From positions 682,001-746,000 of the forward strand of contig NZ_JAIVAR010000001.1 of assembly GCF_020171925.1 (NCBI RefSeq): DNA of 64,000 nucleotides. The letters are read 5' to 3'. Origin of the DNA: Rossellomorea aquimaris (GTDB lineage: Bacteria > Bacillota > Bacilli > Bacillales > Bacillaceae_B). A program made the position numbers and the translations under genes. The notes below the pieces were generated by a model, which did not search any database, had not been told where the DNA came from, and saw only the letters and a list, made by a program, of their open reading frames with translations. Below are positions 1 through 8,605 of this stretch, one piece after another (positions within the stretch are counted from its first letter, which is position 1; the number at the start of each line of letters is the position of its first letter).

Positions 1-60
1 ACGTTCATCTCCATATTTCGGAGAATCCCCGTGCCTGACAAAATAAATAGCTGTATTCAT
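1..60 (-). CDS. Histidine phosphatase family protein, N-terminal fragment (runs off window)
   Basis: Only the first 20 codons are present, read leftwards from an ATG at 58-60 with a GTAGGGG ribosome binding site about 8 bases upstream. The peptide begins with a beta strand followed by the phosphoglycerate-mutase-like catalytic RHG signature (FVRHGDS). That signature carries the phosphohistidine nucleophile in this superfamily. The rest of the gene lies left of the window, so substrate and length cannot be judged. The frame is open upstream as far as the TAG at 199, so it joins the broken small membrane gene next to it. Confidence 0.7.
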   Translation of the reverse strand, partial: MNTAIYFVRHGDSPKYGDER

Positions 61-71
61 TTGGAAACCCC

Positions 72-270
72 TACTATTTTCTTTTTTTAATAAAAATATG
101 ATACTCATGATGATGGTGATGGCTAGTGACAAGATTGTCCCTAAAAACCCGATGATGGCAATCGAGGTCCCACGGTCCATTTCGACTGGTGATGCATACT
201 AATTGCCTACTTGCCATACGAAGAAGAAAGCTACACCTCTTATTGAGGTGAAAATCAAGGTTTTTTTCAT
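72..270 (-). pseudogene. Small two-helix membrane protein interrupted by an in-frame TAG
   Basis: An ATG at 268-270 is preceded by GGAGG with a 9-base spacer. It opens a hydrophobic 23-residue reading frame (MKKTLIF...WQVGN) that ends at a TAG at 199-201. Beyond the stop the same frame stays open and encodes a second strong membrane helix rich in Ile and Leu, then a KKEN tail. The whole would make a typical small two-helix membrane protein of roughly 65 residues. I infer a nonsense mutation. The family is unknown. The frame has no stop before the phosphatase ATG at 60, so the original end of the gene may also be damaged. Confidence 0.5.
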
Positions 271-354
271 TGATTCTGACCTCCGTTTGTTAGTACGCAT
301 TTCGTCAAGCCATTTTGACGCTCGGAAAGGAGTGAAACTCGATCAGCCCGGAGT

Positions 355-470
355 TTATGCGCGGTTTTTTTGGTTTGTGCGCGAAATATTCATTTTGCGC
401 GCGAGAATTTTTATTTATGCGTCATTTTTCTCATTTACGCGCGAATTTTTCATTTTATGCGTATTTTAAC
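355..470. repeat. Array 1: six tandem units, exact 20-bp period, core TTTATGCGCG
   Basis: On the plus strand the T-[AGC]-[TC]GC step of each unit ends at 360, 380, 400, 420, 440 and 460, so the spacing is exactly 20 bases six times. Each unit has the form TTTATGCGCGAATTTTTCA with drift between the cores. The array fills the gap downstream of the minus-strand gene ending at 509. It contains no ribosome binding site or convincing coding. The short ORFs crossing it are repeat artefacts. Confidence 0.85.
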
Positions 471-508
471 AAAAAATGTAAATCTCCACTCAATACTCAA
501 CGACTTTC

Positions 509-1033
509 CTACTCTTTCTTCTCCTTAACCGGTATCACAACCGAAGATACCACAGATCCATCGACTTCAAAGTCGATTCTCCATTTCCCACTTTCAGGGA
601 ACCATAACGTGACCGGCTGCTCTTTCGTGGTAGGACGGGAGATCGCCTTTGGTTCAAGCTTGGACGTCCCTTCGTGGGTGAACAGAAGACGCACCTTGTC
701 TGCATCGATTGCCTTAGGAGGTAAAATGACATTCGTTTCGTAGTTTTTACCTTCCACTATGAATGAATTATATTCAATGCTTCCACTTTCATCTCCAAGA
801 TACAAATCCCCTTCTGTTACATATTCAGGGCTAATATGCCATTTCGCTTGCTCTTCTCCTGAGAAGTGGAGGTATACGAAAAGCAGTACGAAAACAAAAC
901 AGGCCGCCTGTGCAATCCAGTAGCCGTTCACGGTTTTGAATGAATTCATTAATTCAGAATATGGTGCCACCATCTTCACGATGAGAAACGCCACATTAAG
1001 AAACAGCAGCGCAAATGCAATAGCTAAAAACAA
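509..1033 (-). CDS. Hypothetical membrane-anchored protein with extracytoplasmic beta domain
   Basis: The likely start is a TTG at 1031-1033, with GGGGGAG eight bases upstream. The 174-residue product has two N-terminal membrane helices (about residues 1-20 and 38-57). A polar domain follows that is rich in beta strands and ends in KEKKE. That topology suggests a sensor or anchor whose C-terminal domain faces outside, but I do not recognise a named family. It is the last gene of a three-gene minus-strand operon (1765 to 509) with a lipoprotein and another small membrane protein, which suggests one cell-surface function. Confidence 0.65.
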   Translation of the reverse strand: MFLAIAFALLFLNVAFLIVKMVAPYSELMNSFKTVNGYWIAQAACFVFVLLFVYLHFSGEEQAKWHISPEYVTEGDLYLGDESGSIEYNSFIVEGKNYETNVILPPKAIDADKVRLLFTHEGTSKLEPKAISRPTTKEQPVTLWFPESGKWRIDFEVDGSVVSSVVIPVKEKKE

Positions 1034-1055
1034 TGTATGTACTCCCCCTCAGTAT

Positions 1056-1514
1056 TCAATTGGAATCGTACGACATCGAATAGCTCTCTGCCATTTCGAT
1101 GAGTCGATCCCTCTCTTTCTCATTTTCTGTTAGTAGATATTTATAGCTATCTTTATCCGACCTTCTCCATTTCAGTGCATACCCATCCTCCAACGTGATC
1201 CAGTGCATGTCATCCACGGCTTCATTCTGCACTTTCTCTGCCGGTCGTTCGTCATACAAAGAGGAAGCAATCATAAACGAGATTTCCTGCTCCCCTTTCA
1301 CGTACTCAATCGTTGTGACCGGATGAGTAAAGCCATCATTTTCATACGTGATTTTCTCCATTTGAAATTCCTCATCCAGCTGTTCGGGTGTGCGTATATC
1401 CCCAAGTTCAGTTTCATCTTCATCTAATGTATGAAAGGTAAGATGCTGCTCATCCGAACAAGCCGTGATCAGAAAGGCACAGAACACGAACATCGACAGG
1501 GCGATCTTTCTCAC
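1056..1514 (-). CDS. Hypothetical lipoprotein
   Basis: A 152-residue protein with a lipoprotein signal peptide: positively charged start, hydrophobic core, then a lipobox ending ITAC at about residue 19. The mature part is acidic and carries no motif I can name. The start is a GTG at 1512-1514 that overlaps the stop of the upstream gene (GTGA), so translation is probably coupled. It sits between two small membrane proteins, and the lipidated Cys places it on the outer face of the membrane. Confidence 0.7.
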   Translation of the reverse strand: MRKIALSMFVFCAFLITACSDEQHLTFHTLDEDETELGDIRTPEQLDEEFQMEKITYENDGFTHPVTTIEYVKGEQEISFMIASSLYDERPAEKVQNEAVDDMHWITLEDGYALKWRRSDKDSYKYLLTENEKERDRLIEMAESYSMSYDSN

Positions 1515-1765
1515 CGTGCTTTGTCCTTGCTCTCCGCTTCTTGTCTTTTTGCTACAAAATAGAGAGATGCGATAATGATGGCAATGACCGTCGTGATAGC
1601 GGAAAACTTGAAAATCTGAAAAAAGAAATCCGGATAAGGGGTGACGAACGACGACATCCCTCCATCACCCACCTCGAATGGTTCTTCTCTATTCATAAAT
1701 ATGACGAATAAAAAAAAGGACAAAATAAACGTGTAGGTCCCCGTTTTCACTATTACTTTCTCCAC
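1511..1765 (-). CDS. Small two-helix membrane protein
   Basis: The reading frame extends to 1825, but the best start is the GTG at 1763-1765, preceded by GGGGGGAG. This gives an 84-residue protein. It has membrane helices near residues 8-24 and 53-72, separated by an acidic loop with a GDGG stretch, and a charged C-terminus. It is the first gene of the operon with the lipoprotein (1056-1514, overlapping by 4 bases) and the membrane-anchored protein at 509. No known family is recognised. Confidence 0.6.
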   Translation of the reverse strand: MEKVIVKTGTYTFILSFFLFVIFMNREEPFEVGDGGMSSFVTPYPDFFFQIFKFSAITTVIAIIIASLYFVAKRQEAESKDKAR

Positions 1766-1853
1766 AAGACTCCCCCCTGACACTAGTTTACTACCAATTA
1801 TTCCAAAAATTAGGCTCAAACTCAATCATTAATTCTATTAAAATAACAACCTG

Positions 1854-3389
1854 CTATGATGGCCACACATAATACGGACGCATCATTTCATGATCTTCGT
1901 GTTCAAGGATGTGGCAATGCCAAACGAACAGGCCGGTATAAGGGCCGAACGGGACGATGATCCGAGTGATCTCACCTGGATTTGCACGGACCGTATCCTT
2001 CCATCCTTGTTCGGTTGGTTCGGGACGTCGGCGTGGTCCGGCCGGTACGATGTGCCCTTCTTTTTTATAAAGGTTCTGATCGAACGTCTGCCGGTCGAGG
2101 ATCTGGAACCGGACGAGATGGAGATGAATCGGATGGGTTGCATCGGTTACATTGATCAAGCTCCATGTTTCCATGCTCCAAAGGGAGGGATTTTCTGAAA
2201 CGGGTTCGTTCCATAAATGGTTATCCAATAAATGAATATGTCGGCCGTACCAATCCATTCTTCTGTTAAGGATGAGTCTTCTTGTTTTATTGGTTTGTTT
2301 TTCTAAAAGTGTGGGAACACTGGTCAATCTACTTGGGATCCTGGAGAGGCTGCCTGTTGAATCCTGTGACTTTATCCGGAATTGCATCACAGTTCCTGTT
2401 GTGTGGGGATCGGGTTTTTTCCCATTAGGAAAAGAAGTTTCGGCGTCGTTCAGCATGATCATCGTATCAGTGTCGGATGAACGGAAATCGACCAATACAT
2501 CCGCTCTTTCCGCAGGGGCAAGAATGAGTTTCGGGACTTCAACAGGTGAAGGTAACAATCCTTGGTCTGTTCCGATTTGAACGAATGGCAAGCCGTTTGA
2601 AAGGGAAATTCGATAAAAGCGTGCATTCGATCCATTCAATAGTCTAAAGCGGTATATCCCCTGCTCGACTTCCAAATAAGGCCATACTTTCCCGTTCACC
2701 AGAATCGTGTCTGCAAAAAATTCTGGGACGGCAGAAGGATGAACACCTGGAACGGGCACGTCGGGTTGGGAAGGATAGAAGAGGCTGCCGTCCCTATTGA
2801 AAGAGCGATCTTGAATGATCAAGGGGATTTCGTAAGGGAAAGTTGGTAGATCCAGCCTCTGTTCTTCTTCATCATGAATGATATACATCCCGGCCAATCC
2901 CGCATAGATATTCAAGCGGGTGATACCCATTGCGTGATCGTGATACCAAAGGGCTGTAGCATCCTGATGATTCGGATACGTATAGAGCCCCTTCGTGAAA
3001 TATGGTCCGACTTGTTGGAAGCCTTTCGTGAACCATGCTTCAGGATAGCCATCGCTTGCATGAGGGGTCACCCCACCGTGGAGGTGCACAACGGTCCGGA
3101 CTTCTGGACGACCTTGTCCTGCACCGTGTATGGTCCTATCAAGAGGAAGGAAATGAGTCTGAGGGAGTTCATTCTTCCATAAGACGTGAATCGGCTGATT
3201 CTTCCATACCCGGAATGTCGGACCTGGGTATTGTCCGTTATAGCCCCAAATTTTAGTTGGAGGCAGGTCCCTATGAAGCTTTTGCATCATTTCGATCATG
3301 GTGACTTCATAGTACGGCTGATTATTTATGAGTGCAGTCGGTTGAATGTGGTTCATGATCGGAAGAGGATCCACGAATTTTTCTAGCAT
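1854..3389 (-). CDS. cotA: Spore coat multicopper oxidase (CotA-type laccase)
   Basis: A 511-residue three-cupredoxin copper oxidase without signal peptide, matching the length of Bacillus CotA (about 513). All four copper-binding blocks are visible: HLHGG at 102-106, WYHDHAMG at 148-155, HPIHLHLVRF in the last third, and HCHILEHEDHEMM at 491-503, which contains the T1 copper Cys and its axial Met. In Bacillus this family oxidises phenolics and bilirubin in the outer spore coat and makes brown pigment. The start ATG at 3389 has GGAGGG upstream. It is transcribed alone. A sporulation promoter is expected, but I could not fix one. Confidence 0.93.
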   Translation of the reverse strand: MLEKFVDPLPIMNHIQPTALINNQPYYEVTMIEMMQKLHRDLPPTKIWGYNGQYPGPTFRVWKNQPIHVLWKNELPQTHFLPLDRTIHGAGQGRPEVRTVVHLHGGVTPHASDGYPEAWFTKGFQQVGPYFTKGLYTYPNHQDATALWYHDHAMGITRLNIYAGLAGMYIIHDEEEQRLDLPTFPYEIPLIIQDRSFNRDGSLFYPSQPDVPVPGVHPSAVPEFFADTILVNGKVWPYLEVEQGIYRFRLLNGSNARFYRISLSNGLPFVQIGTDQGLLPSPVEVPKLILAPAERADVLVDFRSSDTDTMIMLNDAETSFPNGKKPDPHTTGTVMQFRIKSQDSTGSLSRIPSRLTSVPTLLEKQTNKTRRLILNRRMDWYGRHIHLLDNHLWNEPVSENPSLWSMETWSLINVTDATHPIHLHLVRFQILDRQTFDQNLYKKEGHIVPAGPRRRPEPTEQGWKDTVRANPGEITRIIVPFGPYTGLFVWHCHILEHEDHEMMRPYYVWPS

Positions 3390-3467
3390 GCACGTCCCTC
3401 CAATTGCATCATTTATCAGGTCAACGTTACATCCTATGTGCCGAAGCCCGCTGTTATCCCCATCATT

Positions 3468-4238
3468 TCAGCCCATCCAATCAAAATGATGGTCAGGATC
3501 GTCCAGATCGATATGCTTTGGAACCGCCCCCTCAGGCATCTCACCCTCTTCATTTAAGTAGTAATGCCTGATGGGATTCAAGTCATCATCCAATTCGTAG
3601 ACAAGCGGGATGCTATTCGGGATATTCAGGCTGACGATGCCATCGTCAGGGATATGGTCCAGGTATTTCACAAGTGCCCGCAGCGTGTTTCCGTGTGCAG
3701 ATACGATGATGCGCTGATTTTGTTGAATGCTTGGTATAATCGTTTCGTTCCAATAAACGAGCGCTCGCTTCTCGGTGTCAATCAGGCTTTCGGAAAGTGG
3801 GACGTTCCCCTCACCGATCCATGCGTATTTTGGATCGGAAACCGTTCTTTGATGAGCTTCCTCCGAGCTGTCCGGCGGTTTGATATCTGCAGACCTTCTC
3901 CATTCATGAACCTGCTCCTCACCGAATTTCTCCCGGACTTCATCCTTATCAAGCCCCTGCAGGTTGCCGTAATGACGTTCATTCAATCGCCACGACTTGT
4001 ATACGGGGATCCACACGAGATCCATTTCATGCAGCATGATCCATAATGTCCTGATGGCACGCTTCAAGAGCGAGGTGTGCGCTGCATCAAATTGATATCC
4101 GTGCTTTTTTAAAATCGCCCCCGCAATTCGTGCTTCTTTGTAGCCGTCTTCGGTTAAATCCACATCCGTCCAACCTGTAAACCGATGCTGCAGATTAAAC
4201 TCGCTTTCACCGTGGCGGATAAACACAATCTTCTTCAT
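3468..4238 (-). CDS. gpmA: 2,3-bisphosphoglycerate-dependent phosphoglycerate mutase
   Basis: A 256-residue enzyme of the dPGM type, which interconverts 3- and 2-phosphoglycerate in glycolysis. It has the catalytic RHGES motif near the N-terminus, the FTGW.D stretch, the ERHYG.LQG.DK motif typical of true mutases, and the second catalytic histidine in SAHGNT. The start is the internal ATG at 4238, with AAGGTG six bases upstream, rather than the frame opening at 4247. Many Bacillaceae rely on the cofactor-independent enzyme, so this is probably a second, accessory mutase. It is divergent from pyruvate oxidase across about 115 bases, which links the pair to the lower end of glycolysis. Confidence 0.92.
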   Translation of the reverse strand: MKKIVFIRHGESEFNLQHRFTGWTDVDLTEDGYKEARIAGAILKKHGYQFDAAHTSLLKRAIRTLWIMLHEMDLVWIPVYKSWRLNERHYGNLQGLDKDEVREKFGEEQVHEWRRSADIKPPDSSEEAHQRTVSDPKYAWIGEGNVPLSESLIDTEKRALVYWNETIIPSIQQNQRIIVSAHGNTLRALVKYLDHIPDDGIVSLNIPNSIPLVYELDDDLNPIRHYYLNEEGEMPEGAVPKHIDLDDPDHHFDWMG

Positions 4239-4352
4239 TGTCATCACCTTGATTCGTTTTTTTCAGTATGTGCATGATTGAACGGGATTATTGAGTAATT
4301 TTCATTGAAAAGTATCACACTAAGCGTATTCATAACAACAAGAGGTGATCGT

Positions 4353-6053
4353 ATGTTCAAGCAAACTGCCGGCGAGAAATTGGTGGAACAGTTAATCGAA
4401 TGGGGTGTCGACCATATCTACGGAATGCCGGGTGATTCGATCAATTCCATCATCGAACCGTTGCGAAAGGCAAAAGATAAAATTAAATTCATTCAAGTGA
4501 GACATGAGGAAGCCGGGGCTTTGGCCGCTGCGGCTTATGCAAAATTAACGGGGAAATTAGGGGTGTGTACAGCCATTGCAGGTCCTGGCGCCATCCATTT
4601 ATTAAATGGTTTGTACGATGCCAAGCTCGACGGAGCCCCGGTCCTTGCGATCACAGGGCAAGTGGAGTCCGACCTGCTCGGTACAAATTATTTTCAAGAA
4701 GTCAATCTTGACCGGATGTTTGATGATGTCGCCGTATACAATCAGCGGATCATGTCTGCCGAACAGCTACCAGCGGTCGTCAATCAGGCCATCCGGACTG
4801 CTTATGCGAAAAAAGGGGTGGCCGTCTTGACGATTCCGGATGACATTCCGCGTTTTGAAGTCGGAAAGGAAGCACTCGTCACGGCCAATTTTGCAGTAAA
4901 GCAGGACGTGTCCCCGCTTGTAGAGGACATGCATAAGGCAAAAATCATCATCGAAGACGCCGAAAGACCGATCATTCTAGCAGGTAACGGGGTCCATGGC
5001 CACCGGGATGCACTGTTGTCATTCGCAGAGAAAATTGCAGCTCCGATCGTGTTGACGCTCCCGGGTAAAGGCGTTGTCCCCGACAAGCATCCTTACTGTT
5101 TAGGAGGACTCGGATTGATCGGGACGAAGCCATCGTATGAAGCGATGCAGGAAGCCGATTGCCTGATTATGATCGGGACCTCCTTCCCCTTCACTGGCTT
5201 TTTGCCTGACGATGCGAAAACGATCCACATAGATATTGACCCTGTCCAGATCGGAAAGCGCTACCCTGTCGATGCAGGTCTTGCAGGTGATGCCGGGATT
5301 GCTCTAGCATGGTTGACAGAGCATGTTGTCAAGAAGGAAGACCGTGAATACTTAGAAAAGAATCAAGAAAGAATGAAAAATTGGTTGGAGAAGCTCGAGA
5401 AGCAGGAAGAGGACGAATCAGAACCAATCAAGCCTCAGCGTGTCATTCGTGCGCTTCAGCAAGTAGCGGAGAATGACGCCGTCCTGTCGGTTGATGTTGG
5501 AAATGTGACGGTGTGGATGGCGCGACATTTCCATATGACCAACCAGTCCTTTGTCATTTCCAGCTGGCTCGCCACGCTCGGCTGCGGATTGCCGGGTGCC
5601 CTCGCCGGAAAAATCGCCTATCCGGAAAAGCAAGTATTCGCGATTTGCGGGGACGGTGGATTCGGCATGACGATGGCCGATTTCGTGACGGCGGTCAAGT
5701 ATGAGCTGCCGATTGTCGTCGTGGTCTTGAATAATCATAAGATTGCCATGATTAAGTTCGAGCAGGAAGTGATGGGGAATGTCGAGTACGGTACCAATCT
5801 TCAAAACCCGGACTTTGCCAAATACGCGGAAGCATGCGGTGGAGTCGGTTACCGGGTAGAGCGCAGTGAAGACCTACTCCCTTCCCTGCAAAAAGCCGTA
5901 CAACAGCGTAAACCATGCATCGTGGACGTCGTAGTCGATGCTGAAGAAGCACCAATGCCAGGGAAAATCCAACTCTCCCAAGCACTCGGATACACCAAAC
6001 ACATGATCAAAGAATTCTTCGAAGAGGGCAAAATCGACCTGCCGCCACTATAA
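4353..6053 (+). CDS. ydaP: Thiamine-diphosphate-dependent pyruvate oxidase (YdaP-like)
   Basis: The 566-residue protein starts at the ATG at 4353, with AGAGGTGAT just upstream. The frame itself opens 16 codons earlier without a ribosome binding site. It has the three-domain ThDP fold: an N-terminal Pyr domain with the conserved Glu in RHEEAGA, a central FAD/Rossmann-like domain, and a C-terminal PP domain. The Mg-ThDP motif GDGGFGM...NN lies near residue 435. In B. subtilis the homologue YdaP is a stress-induced pyruvate oxidase making acetate or acetyl-phosphate. Acetolactate synthase or glyoxylate carboligase are relatives, but the overall pattern fits YdaP/PoxB better. Confidence 0.88.
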   Translation: MFKQTAGEKLVEQLIEWGVDHIYGMPGDSINSIIEPLRKAKDKIKFIQVRHEEAGALAAAAYAKLTGKLGVCTAIAGPGAIHLLNGLYDAKLDGAPVLAITGQVESDLLGTNYFQEVNLDRMFDDVAVYNQRIMSAEQLPAVVNQAIRTAYAKKGVAVLTIPDDIPRFEVGKEALVTANFAVKQDVSPLVEDMHKAKIIIEDAERPIILAGNGVHGHRDALLSFAEKIAAPIVLTLPGKGVVPDKHPYCLGGLGLIGTKPSYEAMQEADCLIMIGTSFPFTGFLPDDAKTIHIDIDPVQIGKRYPVDAGLAGDAGIALAWLTEHVVKKEDREYLEKNQERMKNWLEKLEKQEEDESEPIKPQRVIRALQQVAENDAVLSVDVGNVTVWMARHFHMTNQSFVISSWLATLGCGLPGALAGKIAYPEKQVFAICGDGGFGMTMADFVTAVKYELPIVVVVLNNHKIAMIKFEQEVMGNVEYGTNLQNPDFAKYAEACGGVGYRVERSEDLLPSLQKAVQQRKPCIVDVVVDAEEAPMPGKIQLSQALGYTKHMIKEFFEEGKIDLPPL

Positions 6054-6062
6054 AAAGACGAT

Positions 6063-6120
6063 AAAAAGGTACGTCCCTCGTCGCGTTAACGCATTAACGC
6101 GCGGCGGGACGTACCTTTTT
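6063..6120. terminator. Bidirectional terminator-like repeat (GGTACGTCCC family, copy A)
   Basis: A perfect 15-bp inverted repeat, AAAAAGGTACGTCCC with its complement, surrounds a second nested hairpin (GCGTTAA/TTAACGC). Runs of A and T at both ends let it terminate transcription from either side. It lies between the convergent pyruvate oxidase and alpha/beta hydrolase genes, and the hydrolase stop is inside it. Copies of the same outer arms occur at 21269, 22881 and, as a half copy, 17446. Confidence 0.88.
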
Positions 6121-6835
6121 ATTGGATCCAGTCAATCATGGCTTGGATGATTTGGTCTTGCTGTTCTTTCGCTGGTAGTTCTGCTTTGTTGTCGCCTTTT
6201 TGAGGTCCGTACATGCCGAATTGAGCATGGTTGCCACCGGTTACTTCGTAAAAGACGGCATTTTCAGGCAATAGGCTCTTGGACTTTTCAATATCCTCGA
6301 GGGAAGTGAGTCCATCTTTCTCTGCATAGATTGACAGAACGGGCAGGTCTTCTTTCGAGAAATCATCTCCGCCTGCTGGATAAGACCCCAGGAAGAATAA
6401 GCCGTCGACCTTATGGAGGTTTTCATGGGCGTATGACGCTGCCGCCACACCACCTAGTGAATGGCCACCGACATACCATTTTTCAACGGATGGATAACGC
6501 TCCATTAACTCTTCTGACTTACCAATCCCGGTGAACGCAAGGTTCAACGCGACATGGGGGATGCCGACAACATACCCTTGGTCAGAGAGTTGTTGGGCGA
6601 GATAGCTATATGCCTCAGGCTCAACCTTCGCACCTGGATAAAGCACAACCCCTCCCTTTGTGCGATCTTCGGGTTCGTACACGACCCAGCCGTCTTCTTG
6701 TTCCACCTCACCAACTAGCTCTTGAAGCTTCCCGGAAGGTTCATATGTTTGCTGTGTCCAGATGTAGAAGCCAGAAAGCCCGATAATCAAAAGGATTCCT
6801 ATGGTCAACAACGAATACTTAATATATTTTTTCAT
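6119..6835 (-). CDS. Membrane-anchored alpha/beta hydrolase
   Basis: A 238-residue protein with one N-terminal membrane helix (about residues 8-26) and a short alpha/beta-hydrolase domain outside the cell. The nucleophile elbow GGHSLGG is at about residue 128-134. A later Asp (YAEKDGLT) and His (GGNHAQFG) can complete the triad. The family is the small dienelactone-hydrolase-like Abhydrolase group found in bacilli; the substrate is unknown. The start ATG has CGAGGTAA upstream. The C-terminus runs into the terminator-like repeat shared with the convergent gene. Confidence 0.85.
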   Translation of the reverse strand: MKKYIKYSLLTIGILLIIGLSGFYIWTQQTYEPSGKLQELVGEVEQEDGWVVYEPEDRTKGGVVLYPGAKVEPEAYSYLAQQLSDQGYVVGIPHVALNLAFTGIGKSEELMERYPSVEKWYVGGHSLGGVAAASYAHENLHKVDGLFFLGSYPAGGDDFSKEDLPVLSIYAEKDGLTSLEDIEKSKSLLPENAVFYEVTGGNHAQFGMYGPQKGDNKAELPAKEQQDQIIQAMIDWIQ

Positions 6836-7110
6836 TGGTCATTACCTCGTTTGTATAAAATCCACTTTATTATACTTTACTGATTTTACACATGTCCAAT
6901 GCCAATGAGTCGTAGATGGTCTCTTTTTTTTGTGTTCATTTCTAATGGGATAAAGATGGTCCTTCAAGTCATCTGAAGCCCGCAGAACTAATTGTTTAAT
7001 GATCACGGAGCTTACAGGCTCCCCGCGTTAAGCGAAAGGTTGTATGTAATCGTTCACTGGTGTCTAACCGAGCGATACGATCTAAAATATCTGAAATGAC
7101 TCTAAACCGT

Positions 7111-7556
7111 TCACACATTAATCGGCATATAGATTTCCACTTCTTCTTCTCCATTTTCTAGAGGATGATAGGTTTCAACAATGTAGCCATCAAGTTTTCG
7201 ATCATACCTCTGTTCGTCTATCCACGTTCCTAACTGTATATGGATAGAATCGAGGTTCTTCATGTTTCCCCTCAATGTGGCATAGTCTTGGTTCAGTTCG
7301 ATGAAGTCCATCCCCTCCGGCACTTCTGAAGGAATCTCGCGTGCAACGATCCCAACATAATATTCCCCTTTCAGATGGTTCTCCCCCTTCTTAGGTTCAA
7401 AGAGGGCGATTTCAACTCCAGAATGATTTTGTACCTCATCAACACGCGAAAGAAAATGCCGGGCAGCTCGGGCACCTCTGAACTAAAATCTTCATATTCC
7501 CCTTTTCCCTTTATACCAACGAACCGAAACTGTTTATTGACTCTTTTACACTCCAC
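7111..7556 (-). pseudogene. GyrI-like effector-binding domain protein, frameshifted
   Basis: A GTG start at 7556 with an AAAGGGGG ribosome binding site opens a GyrI-like/AraC effector-binding domain (MECKRVNKQFRFVGIKG). After about 28 codons the frame is lost. The continuation (AARHFLSRVDEVQNHSG, ALFEPKKGENHL, then DFIELNQDYATLRGNM to EVEIYMPINV) is intact in the neighbouring frame. One base is missing between about 7464 and 7487, because the second frame is closed further upstream. Restored, the protein would be about 147 residues, the usual size. The lesion is either a recent mutation or a sequencing error. A complete GyrI-like protein is encoded at 13057. Confidence 0.82.
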
Positions 7557-7577
7557 CCTTGCTTCCCCCTTTATCGT

Positions 7578-7865
7578 TTAACCACCAAATGTATAGCCGA
7601 AAATCAGTACAAATAATAAGATTATAAATAGGATGCTTATGATGAAGGTCATGATGGAAATAATTCTGCCGATTCCTTCCTCCTTCTTCATTCCTAGCAA
7701 GCCGAAGATAACGCCGGGAATGGACGTATAAGGTGCATATTGCATAAAGTTGACCAATGCACCGAAACCGTTGTTTGAAAAGGCTGCGATGACAAAAGCC
7801 ATCGCCTCCACAATAAACACGAGTAGAATAATGGCTGAAAGCTTCCCTGAAAGTGTTTTGAGCAT
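7578..7865 (-). CDS. Small membrane protein, probably three helices
   Basis: The frame opens at 7913, but the ATG at 7865 has AAAGGGG at the right distance and gives a 95-residue protein. It has three hydrophobic stretches (about residues 8-28, 38-54 and 64-92) with a KKEEG turn between the second and third. The pattern resembles small Bacillus inner-membrane proteins of unknown function. No motif is recognised. The gene is co-directional with the histidine phosphatase upstream, but a separate transcript is possible. Confidence 0.65.
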   Translation of the reverse strand: MLKTLSGKLSAIILLVFIVEAMAFVIAAFSNNGFGALVNFMQYAPYTSIPGVIFGLLGMKKEEGIGRIISIMTFIISILFIILLFVLIFGYTFGG

Positions 7866-7902
7866 GAAATCCCCTTTCGCTTTGTATTCTATATTTTTGC
7901 TA

Positions 7903-8493
7903 TTAGACCTCAATCGATTTCAAATGCTGAGTACAGTTATATAACAAACAGCCCCACTCTTCTTCTGTATGCTTTAAAATGGTAATGGATGTGTTATCGA
8001 TATAAGTTTCATGGAACCTCTCAGGCAGTAACCGTTGTAGCGTCAAACCAATGCATGCACCGTGGCTGACAACGAGGATTCGTTTTCCGCTGTATGTCTT
8101 GGTAATATCATGCAAGAAGTCCACTCCCCGCTCCGATACCTCCTGAGGGCGTTCTCCGCCGAGCTCAAGTTCCCGCCAATTTTGCCCCCATCGAGATAGG
8201 TGTTGTTCTTCAGTCGTGCCCTCGACTTCCCCACATGAAATTTCTCTGATTCTCTCATCAACGTGAAGAATCGGTAAATTGATTCTATTTCCAATAATCA
8301 TTGCCGTTTCTTTCGCCCTCATTAAATCACTTGATATCATCAGATCCCATTTTTCTTCATGAAATAATCTCTCCCCCATTTCGAGCGCCTGTTGTCTTCC
8401 TGTCTCATTCAACGGAATATCCGTTGACCCTTGAGCCTTCCCTAACACATTCCACTCCGTTATGCCGTGACGAATCAAGCCGATGGTCGTCAT
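7903..8493 (-). CDS. Histidine phosphatase family protein (phosphoglycerate-mutase-like)
   Basis: A 196-residue branch-2-like histidine phosphatase. It has the catalytic RHGITEWN motif at residues 8-15, the GRQQALEMGERL helix, the acid/base segment REISCGEVEGTT, and the second His in VVSHGACI. This pattern fits the CobC/YhfR/PhoE-like phosphatases of bacilli rather than glycolytic mutases, which are longer and carry ERHYG. The substrate cannot be set from sequence. GGAGGATTG precedes the ATG. It is one of three RHG enzymes in the window. Confidence 0.85.
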   Translation of the reverse strand: MTTIGLIRHGITEWNVLGKAQGSTDIPLNETGRQQALEMGERLFHEEKWDLMISSDLMRAKETAMIIGNRINLPILHVDERIREISCGEVEGTTEEQHLSRWGQNWRELELGGERPQEVSERGVDFLHDITKTYSGKRILVVSHGACIGLTLQRLLPERFHETYIDNTSITILKHTEEEWGCLLYNCTQHLKSIEV

Positions 8494-8605
8494 TCTTCAA
8501 TCCTCCTCATTCTTCTCTAAAACCGTAAAGCAACCTTTTCATTCTGCTGATCACTTGGACAATTCGTGCTCTCATAACACAAATCATGAAGCCGGTTCCC
8601 CTAGG

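Noticed and set aside
203-743. Plus-strand ORFs of 88 and 128 codons
   Set aside because: They cross array 1 and the antisense of the gene at 509; no start signals and unlikely composition.
3390-3467. SigmaK-type promoter for cotA
   Set aside because: A CATA-like word lies upstream of cotA, but the AC box spacing is too short, so I could not support it.
6999-7118. 39-residue ORF following the GyrI-like pseudogene
   Set aside because: It overlaps the pseudogene stop but has no recognisable family, helix or conserved feature; it also crosses a small hairpin near 7007.
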